Source of the DNA: an uncultured bacterium
Lineage (GTDB): Bacteria > Bacillota_I > Bacilli_A > RFN20 > CAG-826
Length of the DNA: 64,000 bases
NCBI GenBank assembly: GCA_949299195.1
Contig: CASFZN010000009.1
Coordinates: 1 to 64,000, forward strand
Direction: 5' to 3'
In this document: piece by piece, positions 1-8,346 of the stretch
Layout: each line of letters begins with the position of its first letter
How positions within the stretch are numbered: position 1 is the first letter of the stretch
The notes under the pieces: model-generated
Databases searched by the model: none
What the model was told of the DNA's origin: nothing
Seen by the model: the letters and a program-made list of their open reading frames with translations, nothing else
Made by a program: the position numbers and the translations under genes

Positions 1-783
1 AGGTGTTCTTGGTCTAATTAAATGATGTTTAATTTTGTTCTCTGTCAAAAACATTTCCAAACAATTATCGTATTCACGGCTATTTTTTCCATCTTTATTT
101 CTTCTAGCTTTATCGGAAAATTCAAATCCATTATCAGTTTGAATTTCTTTTGGTAAACAGCCAAAATATTTTTTGCATATTTTAAAGCATTAACTGTTTC
201 ATACATGCTATGCTCATTAGTAAAATATAAAGCCCTTTTTCTCGAACATTCATCAAGTATTGTATATTGATAAAATCTGCCATCTAAGCCCTCTATTTTA
301 CATTCATTTGGAACATATTTAACATCAACCTGCCGCTTTTCATGAACAATAGTAATTGTATGATAGACCTTATTATGTTTCTTTTTAGCAGGAACATATT
401 TACCGTATTCATGGGCTCTTTTTAATGTTCTTAAGACAGAAATTCCTGAAATTTGCTTTCTTCATGTTTTAAATTTACCCATATTTCAATGAATGAATAA
501 TCTGGGTTTCGTCGGTGCAAATTCAAAATTCTTTTAGTTATTTTACTACATAATTTCTTTGGATGATCTGTTTTTGGCTTATGTGATATTTCAAACAAAC
601 TTTCTTTAGTTCCATCGAATAATTTAAGCCATCATAAAAAGTGATGAGCGTTTAACATGATAATAAGATAAGTTTTTTTAATTGACAATTTTGATTTTTT
701 TCTCCTTAGACAACATTAATATTTGGTCTCAATATCAATTGGCAAATAATTACGTTCTTGTGCTTAAATATTCATAGACATCT
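1..783 (-). pseudogene. IS481-like DDE transposase remnant, cut by window edge
   Basis: Translating the minus strand in changing frames gives pieces of an integrase-core transposase. These are an N-terminal WLKLFDGTKESLFE region, a first catalytic Asp in QVDVKYVP, the block DGRFYQYTILDECSRK, and a second Asp in EIQTDNGFEFS. The pieces lie in different frames: shifts occur near 170, near 455-465 and around 640, and a TGA interrupts the N-terminal part near 625. An AGAGGAG-like ribosome site precedes ATG at about 783, followed at once by an in-frame stop. The 3' end lies outside the window. The gene is clearly inactive. The IS481-like assignment rests on the QVDVKYVP and TDNG blocks and is my judgement. 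Confidence 0.8.
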
Positions 784-1009
784 CCTCTATTTTTGGTTCA
801 AATTTATTATAGATTAGATGTCTTTTTATTTTAATCAATTTATTCTCACATCATTTGATATTAAACAATTTTCTATTAAAAATTTCCGATATTTTTTGAT
901 TTTCATATAAAAACTTTTTAATTTATCTAAAACATAAGCCTCACTCATTAAGAGATTTATTTTTATAAATTATAAATATCCCTTAAAATCTTGTTAAATT
1001 CATTAAAAT

Positions 1010-1041
1010 AATAAATAAAAAAGATTATCTTTCGATAATCT
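1010..1041 (-). terminator. Rho-independent terminator of the YitT gene
   Basis: Read on the minus strand, AGATTATC and GATAATCT pair around a GAAA loop (1022-1041) and are followed by a T-rich run. It starts about 30 nt after the stop codon. The adjacent stretch 784-1009 is AT-rich and shows nothing else that I recognise. Confidence 0.8.
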
Positions 1042-1069
1042 TGAGGTTAAATGATAAATTAGTTACTGC

Positions 1070-2149
1070 TTATTTAATAGGTTGTCTAAAGAATTTTCCA
1101 TAAACTTGTTCAGTTAATAAAACATTAATGAAGCAGTTTGGATCCGCAGCTTTAGCTATTTTTACTACTCTTTTTCTTTCATTTTTTCTAATTGTAACTA
1201 AAATTACATAATTAGTAGCACCAGTATAGCCGCCTTTTCCGTTTAAAATAGTACACCCATGAGGGGTATTGGCTAATAAAACTTGGGCAACATTTTCATT
1301 TCTAGTAATAATTTCAATATGTAACTTCTTATTCGAAGTATTAACGTGATCTACAACAAATGTCGTAATAATCATATAAAAGAAAGTATACATAAAGATA
1401 ATTACTGCTTCAGGAAATTCGACAGCTTCAAAATGAACTCCATCAACAAGTCCACCTTCTAAAGTCGATAAAATTGAGAATAATAACACGATGCAACAAT
1501 TAAATATTGCGCTATATATACCTACTCCAGTCGATTTTTTCTCACTGATATAATAAGCAATAATATCAACTCCTCCACAGGTAGATTCAATTAAATAAGA
1601 TAAGGCAGTTGCTATTCCAGTACAGGTGCCAGCAAAAATGATTCTAGCAACAGGTTGCGCAAAAACATATTCGCTAATAACAGTGATTAAATCTCCACTA
1701 TTATTTGGAAGAATAATACCTAAAATTGTGACAAATAAGACATTTATTAAAGAATATAACGCAAACTTTTTACCTACCTTAAAAAATCCAATAAGTAAAA
1801 GAGGAATATTGATAATAAAGTAAGATACGAAAGTTAAAACATATTGATTAAATGGATCAAGAATAAATTGTAACCCTAAAAGTTTAAAAATAACTAAAAC
1901 TGATTGAGTAATTCCGCTTATTCCACTACTAGCTAAAGCTGAAATTGCACCAGTTTGATGAACAATTGAAGGGTCACTAAAAGCTTGATAGTTAGGTTGA
2001 ATAAAACATTTAAATCCAAATGAAAAGATAAAAGCGCTAAGTAAAGTAACAAGCACTCTCATCGTATTATCAACCACTCCCTTTTGATGAGGGTGATCAT
2101 AGAAATAATTAATAACTCTTTTTTTACTTTTTCTGATAAAATAGTCCAT
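1070..2149 (-). CDS. YitT family membrane protein (DUF161 repeats plus DUF2179)
   Basis: A 359-aa integral membrane protein. Five or six hydrophobic segments lie between about residues 30 and 265, including a TCGGVDIIAYYISEK block typical of the YitT membrane repeat. A soluble C-terminal domain of about 90 residues (HIEIITRN..., GCTILNGKGGYTG) matches DUF2179. YitT proteins are widespread in Firmicutes and their transported substrate is unknown. No Shine-Dalgarno precedes the ATG; a TATATT box ends 8 nt before it, so the transcript may be leaderless. Alternatively, the start could be Met30, before the first membrane segment. It is divergent from the next gene. Confidence 0.88.
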   Translation of the reverse strand: MDYFIRKSKKRVINYFYDHPHQKGVVDNTMRVLVTLLSAFIFSFGFKCFIQPNYQAFSDPSIVHQTGAISALASSGISGITQSVLVIFKLLGLQFILDPFNQYVLTFVSYFIINIPLLLIGFFKVGKKFALYSLINVLFVTILGIILPNNSGDLITVISEYVFAQPVARIIFAGTCTGIATALSYLIESTCGGVDIIAYYISEKKSTGVGIYSAIFNCCIVLLFSILSTLEGGLVDGVHFEAVEFPEAVIIFMYTFFYMIITTFVVDHVNTSNKKLHIEIITRNENVAQVLLANTPHGCTILNGKGGYTGATNYVILVTIRKNERKRVVKIAKAADPNCFINVLLTEQVYGKFFRQPIK

Positions 2150-2257
2150 AGTTTACTAATATATTAAAGAGTTTTAAGGCAATTTAAAAGTGTTTTTAGT
2201 ATTAAAATAATACTAATTTCGACTTGTTTAAATATCACTTTATTGATATATTATTAG

Positions 2258-2286
2258 TTGCATCGATTAGATGAAACATAATATAT
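2258..2286 (+). promoter_or_regulatory. Candidate promoter for the thioredoxin-like membrane protein
   Basis: TTGCAT (2258-2263) is followed by a 17-nt spacer and ATATAT/TATATA at 2281-2287. An AGAAGGGA ribosome site lies about 13 nt before the ATG at 2333. The -10 is poorly defined in this AT-rich stretch. Confidence 0.45.
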
Positions 2287-2332
2287 ATAAAATATATATT
2301 ATTAAGTATAAAAGAAGGGATTTTATTTATAT

Positions 2333-3220
2333 ATGAATTTTTTAAAAAAACTAGGAACTCCATTCGTTGCTTTATGGAGATGGATTAAAGAAACCGCATG
2401 GGTTCAACCATTATTAATTGTTGGTGTAATTTTTGCAATTATCTTCTCAATTCCATATATTACCTCTGGAATTCAAAACCTCATTAATTCTACTGAATCT
2501 GATTTAAAATATTTCGAAAACCATATGTTATCTTTAGAAGGTTGTAAGAATAACGAAGGTAATAGTCAAGCAGAAAAATTCTTCGATAATTTCGAAGCTG
2601 CTCAAGAAGCTTGGAATAATGATGATAAGGAAACCGCAAGAGACTTATTAGATCAATATAGTAGTGAAGATAGATTCTTCCTCTTCCTTGTCCAAGAAGA
2701 ATGCACTGGATGTAGTAACGTTAGAGATGGTCTTGAATATTTAACTGATAACTGGGATTTATTAGTTAATAGTGGCGATTCATCAAATCCAACTGCTCCA
2801 AGTTTATCTTGGCAATCAATCAATGTTAAAGAAACCTATGATAGTGATGACTATTATAGCGATAATAACACCACTCCAATCCAAGAATTAACCTATACTG
2901 GAAGTTATTATTATTTCTACCGTATTGCAATGACTGTTGCTTCAACAACTGATTATTACCATAACATTACAATCGCTAATGAAGGTGATGTTGTTGATAC
3001 TCAAAACGCAGTTTATACCAACACTGAAGGATTAATTAATCCAACTAGTGGCATGCAAACTCCTACCTGTATCTTAATTGATCTTACTGATAGTAATGAT
3101 TCCCCATATTTAATTACTACAATCTTCTATTCTTTAGCAGGAAGTGATGAATATGGCTATGCAGACTTCTTAAAAGATGCATGGAAGAGTGAAGGAATTT
3201 TTGGTAGTGACTACCATTAA
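2333..3220 (+). CDS. Membrane-anchored thioredoxin-fold-like protein
   Basis: A 295-aa protein with one membrane segment at about residues 24-46 and a large, probably extracytoplasmic, acidic domain. At about residues 115-135 the pattern hydrophobic strand, then EECTGC, then a helix resembles a thioredoxin active site with a CTGC redox pair. A cis-Pro block is not obvious; the best candidate is SGMQTPTCILIDLT near residue 245, which has the TPT motif expected before a strand. This suggests a membrane-tethered thiol-disulfide protein, but its partner is unknown. It is monocistronic, with its own promoter. The fold is inferred from motifs only. Confidence 0.6.
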   Translation: MNFLKKLGTPFVALWRWIKETAWVQPLLIVGVIFAIIFSIPYITSGIQNLINSTESDLKYFENHMLSLEGCKNNEGNSQAEKFFDNFEAAQEAWNNDDKETARDLLDQYSSEDRFFLFLVQEECTGCSNVRDGLEYLTDNWDLLVNSGDSSNPTAPSLSWQSINVKETYDSDDYYSDNNTTPIQELTYTGSYYYFYRIAMTVASTTDYYHNITIANEGDVVDTQNAVYTNTEGLINPTSGMQTPTCILIDLTDSNDSPYLITTIFYSLAGSDEYGYADFLKDAWKSEGIFGSDYH

Positions 3221-3274
3221 TTAATAAAATTAATTAAACGTTTGTTGTTGCAAATTAGAAAAATTATATTATTA

Positions 3275-3498
3275 TAAAGACATAAAAGTTAAAGAAGTTT
3301 ATTTTTAAACGATTAACATATTTATTTTTATAAATATATCCTAAGAACTATTCTTTAACTTCCGAACTTCGAGAAAAAGTAGAAGGTCGATCTCCTTGCT
3401 AAAAAATATTGTGTTATCCTTCTATTTTTTTAATCCAATATGTAATTTGGGTATTGTGCATATTGGTAAGGTATTAACCTTCGTTAATACCTTTTTTA
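3275..3498 (+). ncRNA. Candidate structured non-coding RNA ending in a strong terminator
   Basis: This stretch has no ORF but contains several nested helices in order. An 11-bp helix pairs 3286-3296 with 3351-3361 and encloses ATATTTAT/ATAAATAT and GTTT/AAAC hairpins, forming a junction. A 13-bp helix with one wobble pairs 3374-3386 with 3418-3430 and encloses a 31-nt loop. CCAATATG pairs with CATATTGG (3435-3442 and 3459-3466). A terminator hairpin ends it at 3468-3493. Promoter-like TTGTTG or TTGCAA and TATTAT boxes lie at 3244-3275. The downstream gene is on the other strand, so this is not a leader. I do not recognise SRP RNA, 6S, tmRNA, RNase P or 5S signatures. It could instead be a long 3' UTR of the upstream gene. 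Confidence 0.45.
3468..3498 (+). terminator. Rho-independent terminator
   Basis: AAGGTATTAAC and GTTAATACCTT form a perfect 11-bp stem with a CTTC tetraloop, followed by TTTTTT. It ends either the candidate RNA at 3275-3498 or the upstream thioredoxin-like gene. Confidence 0.85.
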
Positions 3499-3556
3499 TT
3501 TACCCTTTAATTCTTTTTAGATATGATTCGATAAATTAAATAAAATAGTGAGAAAT

Positions 3557-3598
3557 AAAAAAATAGAAAGCATTTAAATTTTAAAACAATACTTTCTA
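3557..3598 (-). terminator. Terminator of the ylbF-rsmD-coaD operon
   Basis: On the minus strand TAGAAAG (3598-3592) pairs with CTTTCTA (3570-3564) and is followed by seven T. The loop is long (21 nt) but contains an inner AT-rich helix. It lies 45 nt after the coaD stop. Confidence 0.65.
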
Positions 3599-3642
3599 CT
3601 TTGCTTATATATAAAATAAGGATAGATATAAATTAGATAAAT

Positions 3643-4167
3643 TTATTTTTTAATATTAAATCTATCTTCTAAAGCCTTTAAAACTGGTTTAGGAACAAGT
3701 GGTGAGATATCAACATTTTGAGAATATTTTGCAAGTTCTAAAACACTCGAAGAAGAAATGAAGGTATAGTCTTCTCTCGCCATTAAAAAAATCATTTCAA
3801 TCTCTTTATCAATAAATTCATTAGCTTTATAAAGTTGCCATTCATATTCAAAATCACTAACTACTCTTAATCCCCTAATAATAAATTTTGAATTATGTTT
3901 TTTAGCATATTCAACAGTTAATCCTTCATAAGAATCTACTGTTATTTTAGAAATATCAATTTCATTTTCTAACTCTTTTATCGATTCATTAATTAATCTT
4001 TTTCTAGTTTCAAAATCAAACTTACCACTTTTTTCGTTATTAACGGATACTAAAACAATTACTTCATCAAAAAGATCTAAACTCCTTTTAATAATATCGA
4101 TATGACCATTGGTAATTGGATCAAAACTTCCTGGATAGATACCAATCTTTTTATTACCACTATTCAT
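3643..4167 (-). CDS. coaD: Phosphopantetheine adenylyltransferase
   Basis: A 174-aa enzyme of CoA synthesis that transfers AMP from ATP to 4'-phosphopantetheine in the cytosol. The nucleotidyltransferase signature IYPGSFDPITNGH is at the N-terminus, with the substrate-binding RGLR block near residue 98 and YTFISSS near residue 134. Length fits the bacterial family (about 160 aa). A clear AAAGGGG ribosome site precedes the ATG. It follows rsmD by 37 nt; together with ylbF this is the conserved ylbF-rsmD-coaD neighbourhood of Bacillus. Confidence 0.97.
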   Translation of the reverse strand: MNSGNKKIGIYPGSFDPITNGHIDIIKRSLDLFDEVIVLVSVNNEKSGKFDFETRKRLINESIKELENEIDISKITVDSYEGLTVEYAKKHNSKFIIRGLRVVSDFEYEWQLYKANEFIDKEIEMIFLMAREDYTFISSSSVLELAKYSQNVDISPLVPKPVLKALEDRFNIKK

Positions 4168-4204
4168 TTTTATTTATCCCCTTTCTTATATTAAAAATTA
4201 TAAT

Positions 4205-4813
4205 CTATTTATCTTTCAAAAAGAAAAGATATAAATATGTTTTTCCATATTTATATTCTTTAACTAAATTTAATTCTTCTAAATGAGGTATATCTTCAAC
4301 TTTTTTATCAATTTCATAAATAAATACTGTCTTAGAATTAACTAAATTATTAGTTTTTAAATTATTAATTAAACTATTAAAATCTAGTGTTAATTCATAT
4401 GGTGGGTCTAAAAAAATAACATCGATAGAATCAACAATATTTTTATTTTTTATAATATTAGGAACTTCTAAATAATCATCATTAAAAAGATGGTATTTAT
4501 CTTCTATTTCTTTATCTTTAATAACATTTTTTAAGGTATTATCAATAAAATTAATCACTGTTTTATTCTTATCATTGAATATTACCTTTTCAAATTCTAA
4601 AGATAATGCTTCAATTCCAATACTTCCAGTTCCGCTAAAAAGATCTAAAAATACCATGTTTTTAATATCTTTAGAATTTGTAAAAGCATAGCTTCTAATA
4701 ATATTAAAGACACTATTTTTAACGATATCTTTACTTGGTCTAGTAATATTAGAATCAAGTTTTGAATCATCGATTCTTTTATTTTTATATTTTCCGTTTC
4801 TAATAATAATCAT
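4205..4813 (-). CDS. rsmD: 16S rRNA (guanine-966-N2)-methyltransferase RsmD
   Basis: A 202-aa SAM-dependent methyltransferase. The N-terminus has RNGKYKNKRI and TRPSKDIVKNSVFNII as in RsmD. The SAM loop is LDLFSGTGSIGIEAL, and the catalytic DPPY motif follows at about residue 136. It modifies G966 of 16S rRNA during 30S assembly. No Shine-Dalgarno is visible; the start lies 12 nt after the ylbF stop, so translation may be coupled. It is followed by coaD, as is usual in Firmicutes. Confidence 0.95.
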   Translation of the reverse strand: MIIIRNGKYKNKRIDDSKLDSNITRPSKDIVKNSVFNIIRSYAFTNSKDIKNMVFLDLFSGTGSIGIEALSLEFEKVIFNDKNKTVINFIDNTLKNVIKDKEIEDKYHLFNDDYLEVPNIIKNKNIVDSIDVIFLDPPYELTLDFNSLINNLKTNNLVNSKTVFIYEIDKKVEDIPHLEELNLVKEYKYGKTYLYLFFLKDK

Positions 4814-4825
4814 ATTAATAATAAT

Positions 4826-5230
4826 TTAAAACTTAAAATCTTTATAATATTCCTTTTCTTTTTTAATGCTTTCTTTAAGGATATTAGTTTCCTCAAAACA
4901 ATCGAATATTTCTTCTTGAATAGTAGACATTAAATTTTCATACTCTCTTTTTAATAATAATGCTTTAATAAAGAGTTCATATTCTTGAAGTTTTTTATAA
5001 ATTTCACTGATTTCTTTTTGAAGTGATAATATCTTAACTTCATCTTTTTCTTTTTCGCATTTAATTAAAACTTCTAGTTCTTTTTCTAGTTCATTCTTAG
5101 TTTTTAAAAGATTAAAAATTTCTTCATTATTTATTAATTCTTTTAAAACTTGAAGGTAATTTATATATGTTTCATCGCTTTTTATATCTTCTTTTAACCT
5201 TAAAATTGAGTTTTTAGTTTTTTCGTTCAT
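4826..5230 (-). CDS. ylbF: YlbF/YmcA family protein (RicF-like)
   Basis: A 134-aa mostly helical protein starting at MNEKTKNSIL. Helical blocks rich in E, K and L run through most of its length and match the YlbF/YmcA (DUF964) pattern, with the last third (about residues 75-125) the closest match. In Bacillus, YlbF acts with YmcA and YaaT (RicAFT) to tune RNase Y cleavage and the Spo0A phosphorelay. Gene order supports the assignment, because ylbF sits upstream of rsmD (ylbH) and coaD (ylbI) in Bacillus. An open frame runs further upstream, but it crosses the divergent def promoter and has low-complexity content, so I chose the internal Met. Sequence identity to the family is not strong by eye. 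Confidence 0.7.
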   Translation of the reverse strand: MNEKTKNSILRLKEDIKSDETYINYLQVLKELINNEEIFNLLKTKNELEKELEVLIKCEKEKDEVKILSLQKEISEIYKKLQEYELFIKALLLKREYENLMSTIQEEIFDCFEETNILKESIKKEKEYYKDFKF

Positions 5231-5324
5231 ATATTCAATATTATAGCGACAATTTTTCCCATTTTCTTTATCAAATTTGTTTCTTTTATCATCCAAAATA
5301 TTTATAATAAAGAACGTAAAAATT

Positions 5325-5882
5325 ATGGAATTATTTAAGATTGTTAAAGATAATAAAAAGAGTTTAAGACTCCGTTCAGTTGACATTGAATATCCTTTAT
5401 CTAAAGAGATAAAAGAATTAGGTTTAAATATGCTTGAATATTTACGCCTTTCTCAAGATGAAGAGTTTTTAGAAAAACATAAAAATATTAGAAGTGGCGT
5501 TGGCTTAGCCGCTCCTCAAATTGGAAAAAACATCAATTTAATCGCAGTTTATTTTAATAACTTCGAAGAAAACAATAAGCCTTATCACTACGTATTAGTT
5601 AATCCAAAAATTGTAAGTGAATCTACTAAGAAATGTTATTTAAAAAATGGCGAAGGTTGTTTAAGCGTTGATAAGGAACATGAAGGCTATATTTATCGTA
5701 GTTATCGCATAAAAGTTAAAGCTTTTGATTTAATAAATGAAGAATTTATAGAGTTATCACTAAAAGGTTATCCTGCAATTGTTTTTCAACATGAAATAGA
5801 TCATTTAAAAGGGGTTCTATTTTATGATCACATCAATAAAGATAATCCTTTTAAAACTGACGCTGACAGTATTGAAATTTAG
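5325..5882 (+). CDS. def: Peptide deformylase
   Basis: A 185-aa metalloenzyme that removes the formyl group from nascent proteins. All three signature motifs are present: GVGLAAPQIG near residue 60, EGCLSV near residue 112, and HEIDHLKG near residue 155. These supply the Cys and two His metal ligands and the catalytic Glu. I chose ATG 5325 (MELFKIV) over the longer frame from 5277 because a TATAAT box at 5303-5308 lies inside that extension. The resulting 5' UTR would be only about 10 nt. It is divergent from ylbF. Confidence 0.95.
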   Translation: MELFKIVKDNKKSLRLRSVDIEYPLSKEIKELGLNMLEYLRLSQDEEFLEKHKNIRSGVGLAAPQIGKNINLIAVYFNNFEENNKPYHYVLVNPKIVSESTKKCYLKNGEGCLSVDKEHEGYIYRSYRIKVKAFDLINEEFIELSLKGYPAIVFQHEIDHLKGVLFYDHINKDNPFKTDADSIEI

Positions 5883-5994
5883 TCCCAATTTATCTATAAT
5901 TTTTGCATAAGTTCTAAATAAAAAATAATTAATATTTTTTATTAAAGAAATATTAATAAAAATATAATTTTAAGTAAGGAAAGATAAAAGATTT

Positions 5995-7668
5995 ATGAGA
6001 AATCCAATATTAATTTATGCTTTAGGTGGATTAGGTGAAGTTGGAAAGAATACTTATTGTATTGAATCTGATAAAGACTTAATCATTATTGATGCTGGAG
6101 TTCGTTTCCCAGAAGATGAACTCGTTGGTGTTGACTATGTTATCCCTAGCTATACCCACTTAAAAGACGTTAATCAAAAAATAAGAGCTTTATTTATTAC
6201 CCATGGTCACGAAGACCATATTGGAGCAGTTCCATTTTTATTAAAAACTGTTAATGTCCCTATAATTTATGCTCCAAAACTCGCAATCGCATTAATTAAA
6301 CAAAAAATTGAAGATCAAAAAATTAAAGCTTCTACTAAGTTTATTGAATATTCTTCAGATAATCCTATTAAAGTAGGTGATTTTTTAGTCTCTCCTTTTA
6401 GAGTTACTCACTCAATCCCAGATTCATATGGATTCTGTATTGATACTAAAGAAGGAAGAGTCGTTACAACCGGAGACTTTAAAATCGATTTAACTCCTGT
6501 TGGTCCTGATATTGAATTGCATAAAATTGCTAAAATCGGCGAAGAAGGCGTTACTCTTTTACTTGCAGATTCAACTAATGCATCAAAAGATGGATGGACT
6601 CCTTCAGAAAAAAACGTTTTAAGAGCAATTAATGATATTTTTGATAGAGCAGAAGGAAGACTTATTGTTTCAACCTTCTCTAGTAACGTTTCCCGTATTC
6701 AACAAATCTTAGATTGCGCTTTAAAACATGAAAGAAAATGCGTAATTGTTGGTCGAAGCATGGTCACAGCTGTAGAATGTGCTCGTAAATTCGGTTATAT
6801 CATCTTCCCAGACTCATATTTTAAAGAAGTTGAAGATTTAGATAAATTAAAAGATAAAGAAACCCTTATTTTATGTACCGGTTCTCAAGGTGAAGCTATG
6901 GCAGCTTTAAATAGAATTGCTAATGGAACCTTTAAAGGAATTAGAATTACTCCAGGCGATACTGTTGTTTTCTCTTCTTCTCCTATTCCAGGAAACGGAG
7001 TTTCAATCTCTAAAGTTATTAACCAACTTACAAGAATGGGTGCAGAAGTTATTACCAATTCAATTCTTAGAGACATCCATTCATCAGGTCACCCTTCAAG
7101 AATTGAACTTAAACTTAATTTAAAATTATTTAAACCTAAATACTTTATGCCAGTACATGGAGAATATCATATGTTAAAACTTCATGGAGATATTGCTAAA
7201 GAACTTGGAATGAAAAAAGATAATGTTTTTATCCTTTCTAATGGCGATACCTTAATGATGGAAAACGGAGTCATTGAGCAAGGAATGAGATTCCAAGCAG
7301 ATGATGTTTATATTGATGGATATGATATTAATGGCGTTTCTACTGCAGTTATTTCTGATAGAAAAATCCTTCAAGATGATGGAATGGTATCGGTATTAGT
7401 CTTCTTAGATAGTAAAAATAGTAGACTTATTGCTCCTGTAAGAGTTAATACCGTTGGTTTTGTTTCTTATGGAACCTATGAAAATCATTTAACTCGCCAT
7501 GCGTCAACTCAAGTTGAAGAAGGATTAAATCAACTATTCGCATCTAAACACGTAACATTTAATGATATTAAAAACACTGTTAGAAGTGTTGTATCCAAAT
7601 ATTATTTTAGAAAAACTCAAAGAAATCCAATGATTATTCCTCTTATTTTAGATAAACGTGGAGAATAA
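5995..7668 (+). CDS. rnjA: Ribonuclease J
   Basis: A 557-aa metallo-beta-lactamase/beta-CASP ribonuclease, with both 5'-3' exonuclease and endonuclease activity in mRNA decay. Visible are the zinc motif HGHEDHIGA near residue 74, a following His (VTHSIPDSYG), the TTGDFKID motif, beta-CASP blocks (TGSQGE, SSGHPSRIELK) and the HGEYHMLK motif. Length matches RNase J1/J2 (about 555 aa). Only one copy is in the window, so J1 versus J2 cannot be decided; the symbol follows the commoner name. A TAAGTAAGGAAAG ribosome site precedes the ATG. The stop codon directly abuts the maf start. Confidence 0.95.
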   Translation: MRNPILIYALGGLGEVGKNTYCIESDKDLIIIDAGVRFPEDELVGVDYVIPSYTHLKDVNQKIRALFITHGHEDHIGAVPFLLKTVNVPIIYAPKLAIALIKQKIEDQKIKASTKFIEYSSDNPIKVGDFLVSPFRVTHSIPDSYGFCIDTKEGRVVTTGDFKIDLTPVGPDIELHKIAKIGEEGVTLLLADSTNASKDGWTPSEKNVLRAINDIFDRAEGRLIVSTFSSNVSRIQQILDCALKHERKCVIVGRSMVTAVECARKFGYIIFPDSYFKEVEDLDKLKDKETLILCTGSQGEAMAALNRIANGTFKGIRITPGDTVVFSSSPIPGNGVSISKVINQLTRMGAEVITNSILRDIHSSGHPSRIELKLNLKLFKPKYFMPVHGEYHMLKLHGDIAKELGMKKDNVFILSNGDTLMMENGVIEQGMRFQADDVYIDGYDINGVSTAVISDRKILQDDGMVSVLVFLDSKNSRLIAPVRVNTVGFVSYGTYENHLTRHASTQVEEGLNQLFASKHVTFNDIKNTVRSVVSKYYFRKTQRNPMIIPLILDKRGE

Positions 7669-8319
7669 ATGAAAAAGGAAAAGACTAGAATTCATCTATA
7701 TTTAATCTCTTCTTCTTTAAGAAGAAAGAAATTAATGAATTTGATTAATATAGAAAAGATAGAACTTCTTTCTTTTCCTTTTAATGAAGAAGATCCTAGT
7801 ATTAAAAAAGATATTAATTATTCTCTTAATATCTCTAAACTTAAAATGGATGAATTTTTAAAAAGTGAAAACTTTAATAAACTAAATATCGATGATATTT
7901 CAGATATGGAAAAAGAAATTCACTGCTATTTAACCGCCGATACTTCAATTTATTATGACGGTAATATCTATGGAAAACCTAAAAATAAGGAAGAAGCAAT
8001 CTTTTATTTAAAAACTTTTTCTAATCATTCCCATAAGGTTGTAACTGGCTATACGATGTATATCCCAAAATTAAATAAAAGGTATATTTATAAAAAAGTG
8101 GTATCCAAAGTAAAATTTAATAAACTTAAAGCTTCTTTAATAAATAGATATATCGAAGAAATAAATGTTTATGATAAAGCCGGAGCTTACGCTATTCAAG
8201 ATGATAAAGATTATCACCTAATAAAAAAGACAAGGGGTGATTACTATAATATAGTAGGGCTCCCAATATCTTCGATTAATAAAACTTTAACTAAAATTTC
8301 TAAAAAAATTAAAAACTAG
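7669..8319 (+). CDS. maf: Maf-like nucleoside triphosphate pyrophosphatase
   Basis: A 216-aa protein of the Maf family, cytosolic house-cleaning enzymes that hydrolyse dTTP/UTP or modified nucleotides. Family marks are SSSLRRKKLM near the N-terminus, TADTS with the catalytic Asp near residue 86, GKPKNKEEA, HKVVTGYT, and DKAGAYAIQ near residue 168. The catalytic Asp is present. It begins immediately after the RNase J stop, so the two are cotranscribed. Its 3' end overlaps convergent nadK by 4 nt, and its stop codon lies within a terminator stem. Confidence 0.9.
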   Translation: MKKEKTRIHLYLISSSLRRKKLMNLINIEKIELLSFPFNEEDPSIKKDINYSLNISKLKMDEFLKSENFNKLNIDDISDMEKEIHCYLTADTSIYYDGNIYGKPKNKEEAIFYLKTFSNHSHKVVTGYTMYIPKLNKRYIYKKVVSKVKFNKLKASLINRYIEEINVYDKAGAYAIQDDKDYHLIKKTRGDYYNIVGLPISSINKTLTKISKKIKN

Positions 8320-8346
8320 GATTTAACAAAAGATTTCCTAGTTTTT
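8311..8346. terminator. Bidirectional terminator inside overlapping maf and nadK 3' ends
   Basis: AAAAACTAGGA (8311-8321) and TCCTAGTTTTT (8336-8346) form an 11-bp stem with a 14-nt loop and T runs on both strands. Both genes' TAG stop codons lie in it, so the hairpin codes for the last residues of nadK and terminates maf. Confidence 0.85.

Noticed and set aside
1-783. TGA-as-tryptophan code suggested by a TGA next to TGG in the transposase remnant
   Set aside because: The remnant has several other frameshifts and stops, and all intact genes use TGG for Trp with TGA acting only as a stop.
3220-3500. SRP RNA, 6S RNA, tmRNA, RNase P RNA or 5S rRNA
   Set aside because: The short CCGAAC block resembles 5S rRNA, but none of the conserved cores of these RNAs (for example the SRP domain IV loop, the tmRNA ends or the RNase P GAAAGTCC block) could be found on either strand.
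4826-5386. 186-aa version of the YlbF-like gene starting at 5386
   Set aside because: The extra N-terminus crosses the def promoter and start and is low complexity; Met at 5230 gives the family length.
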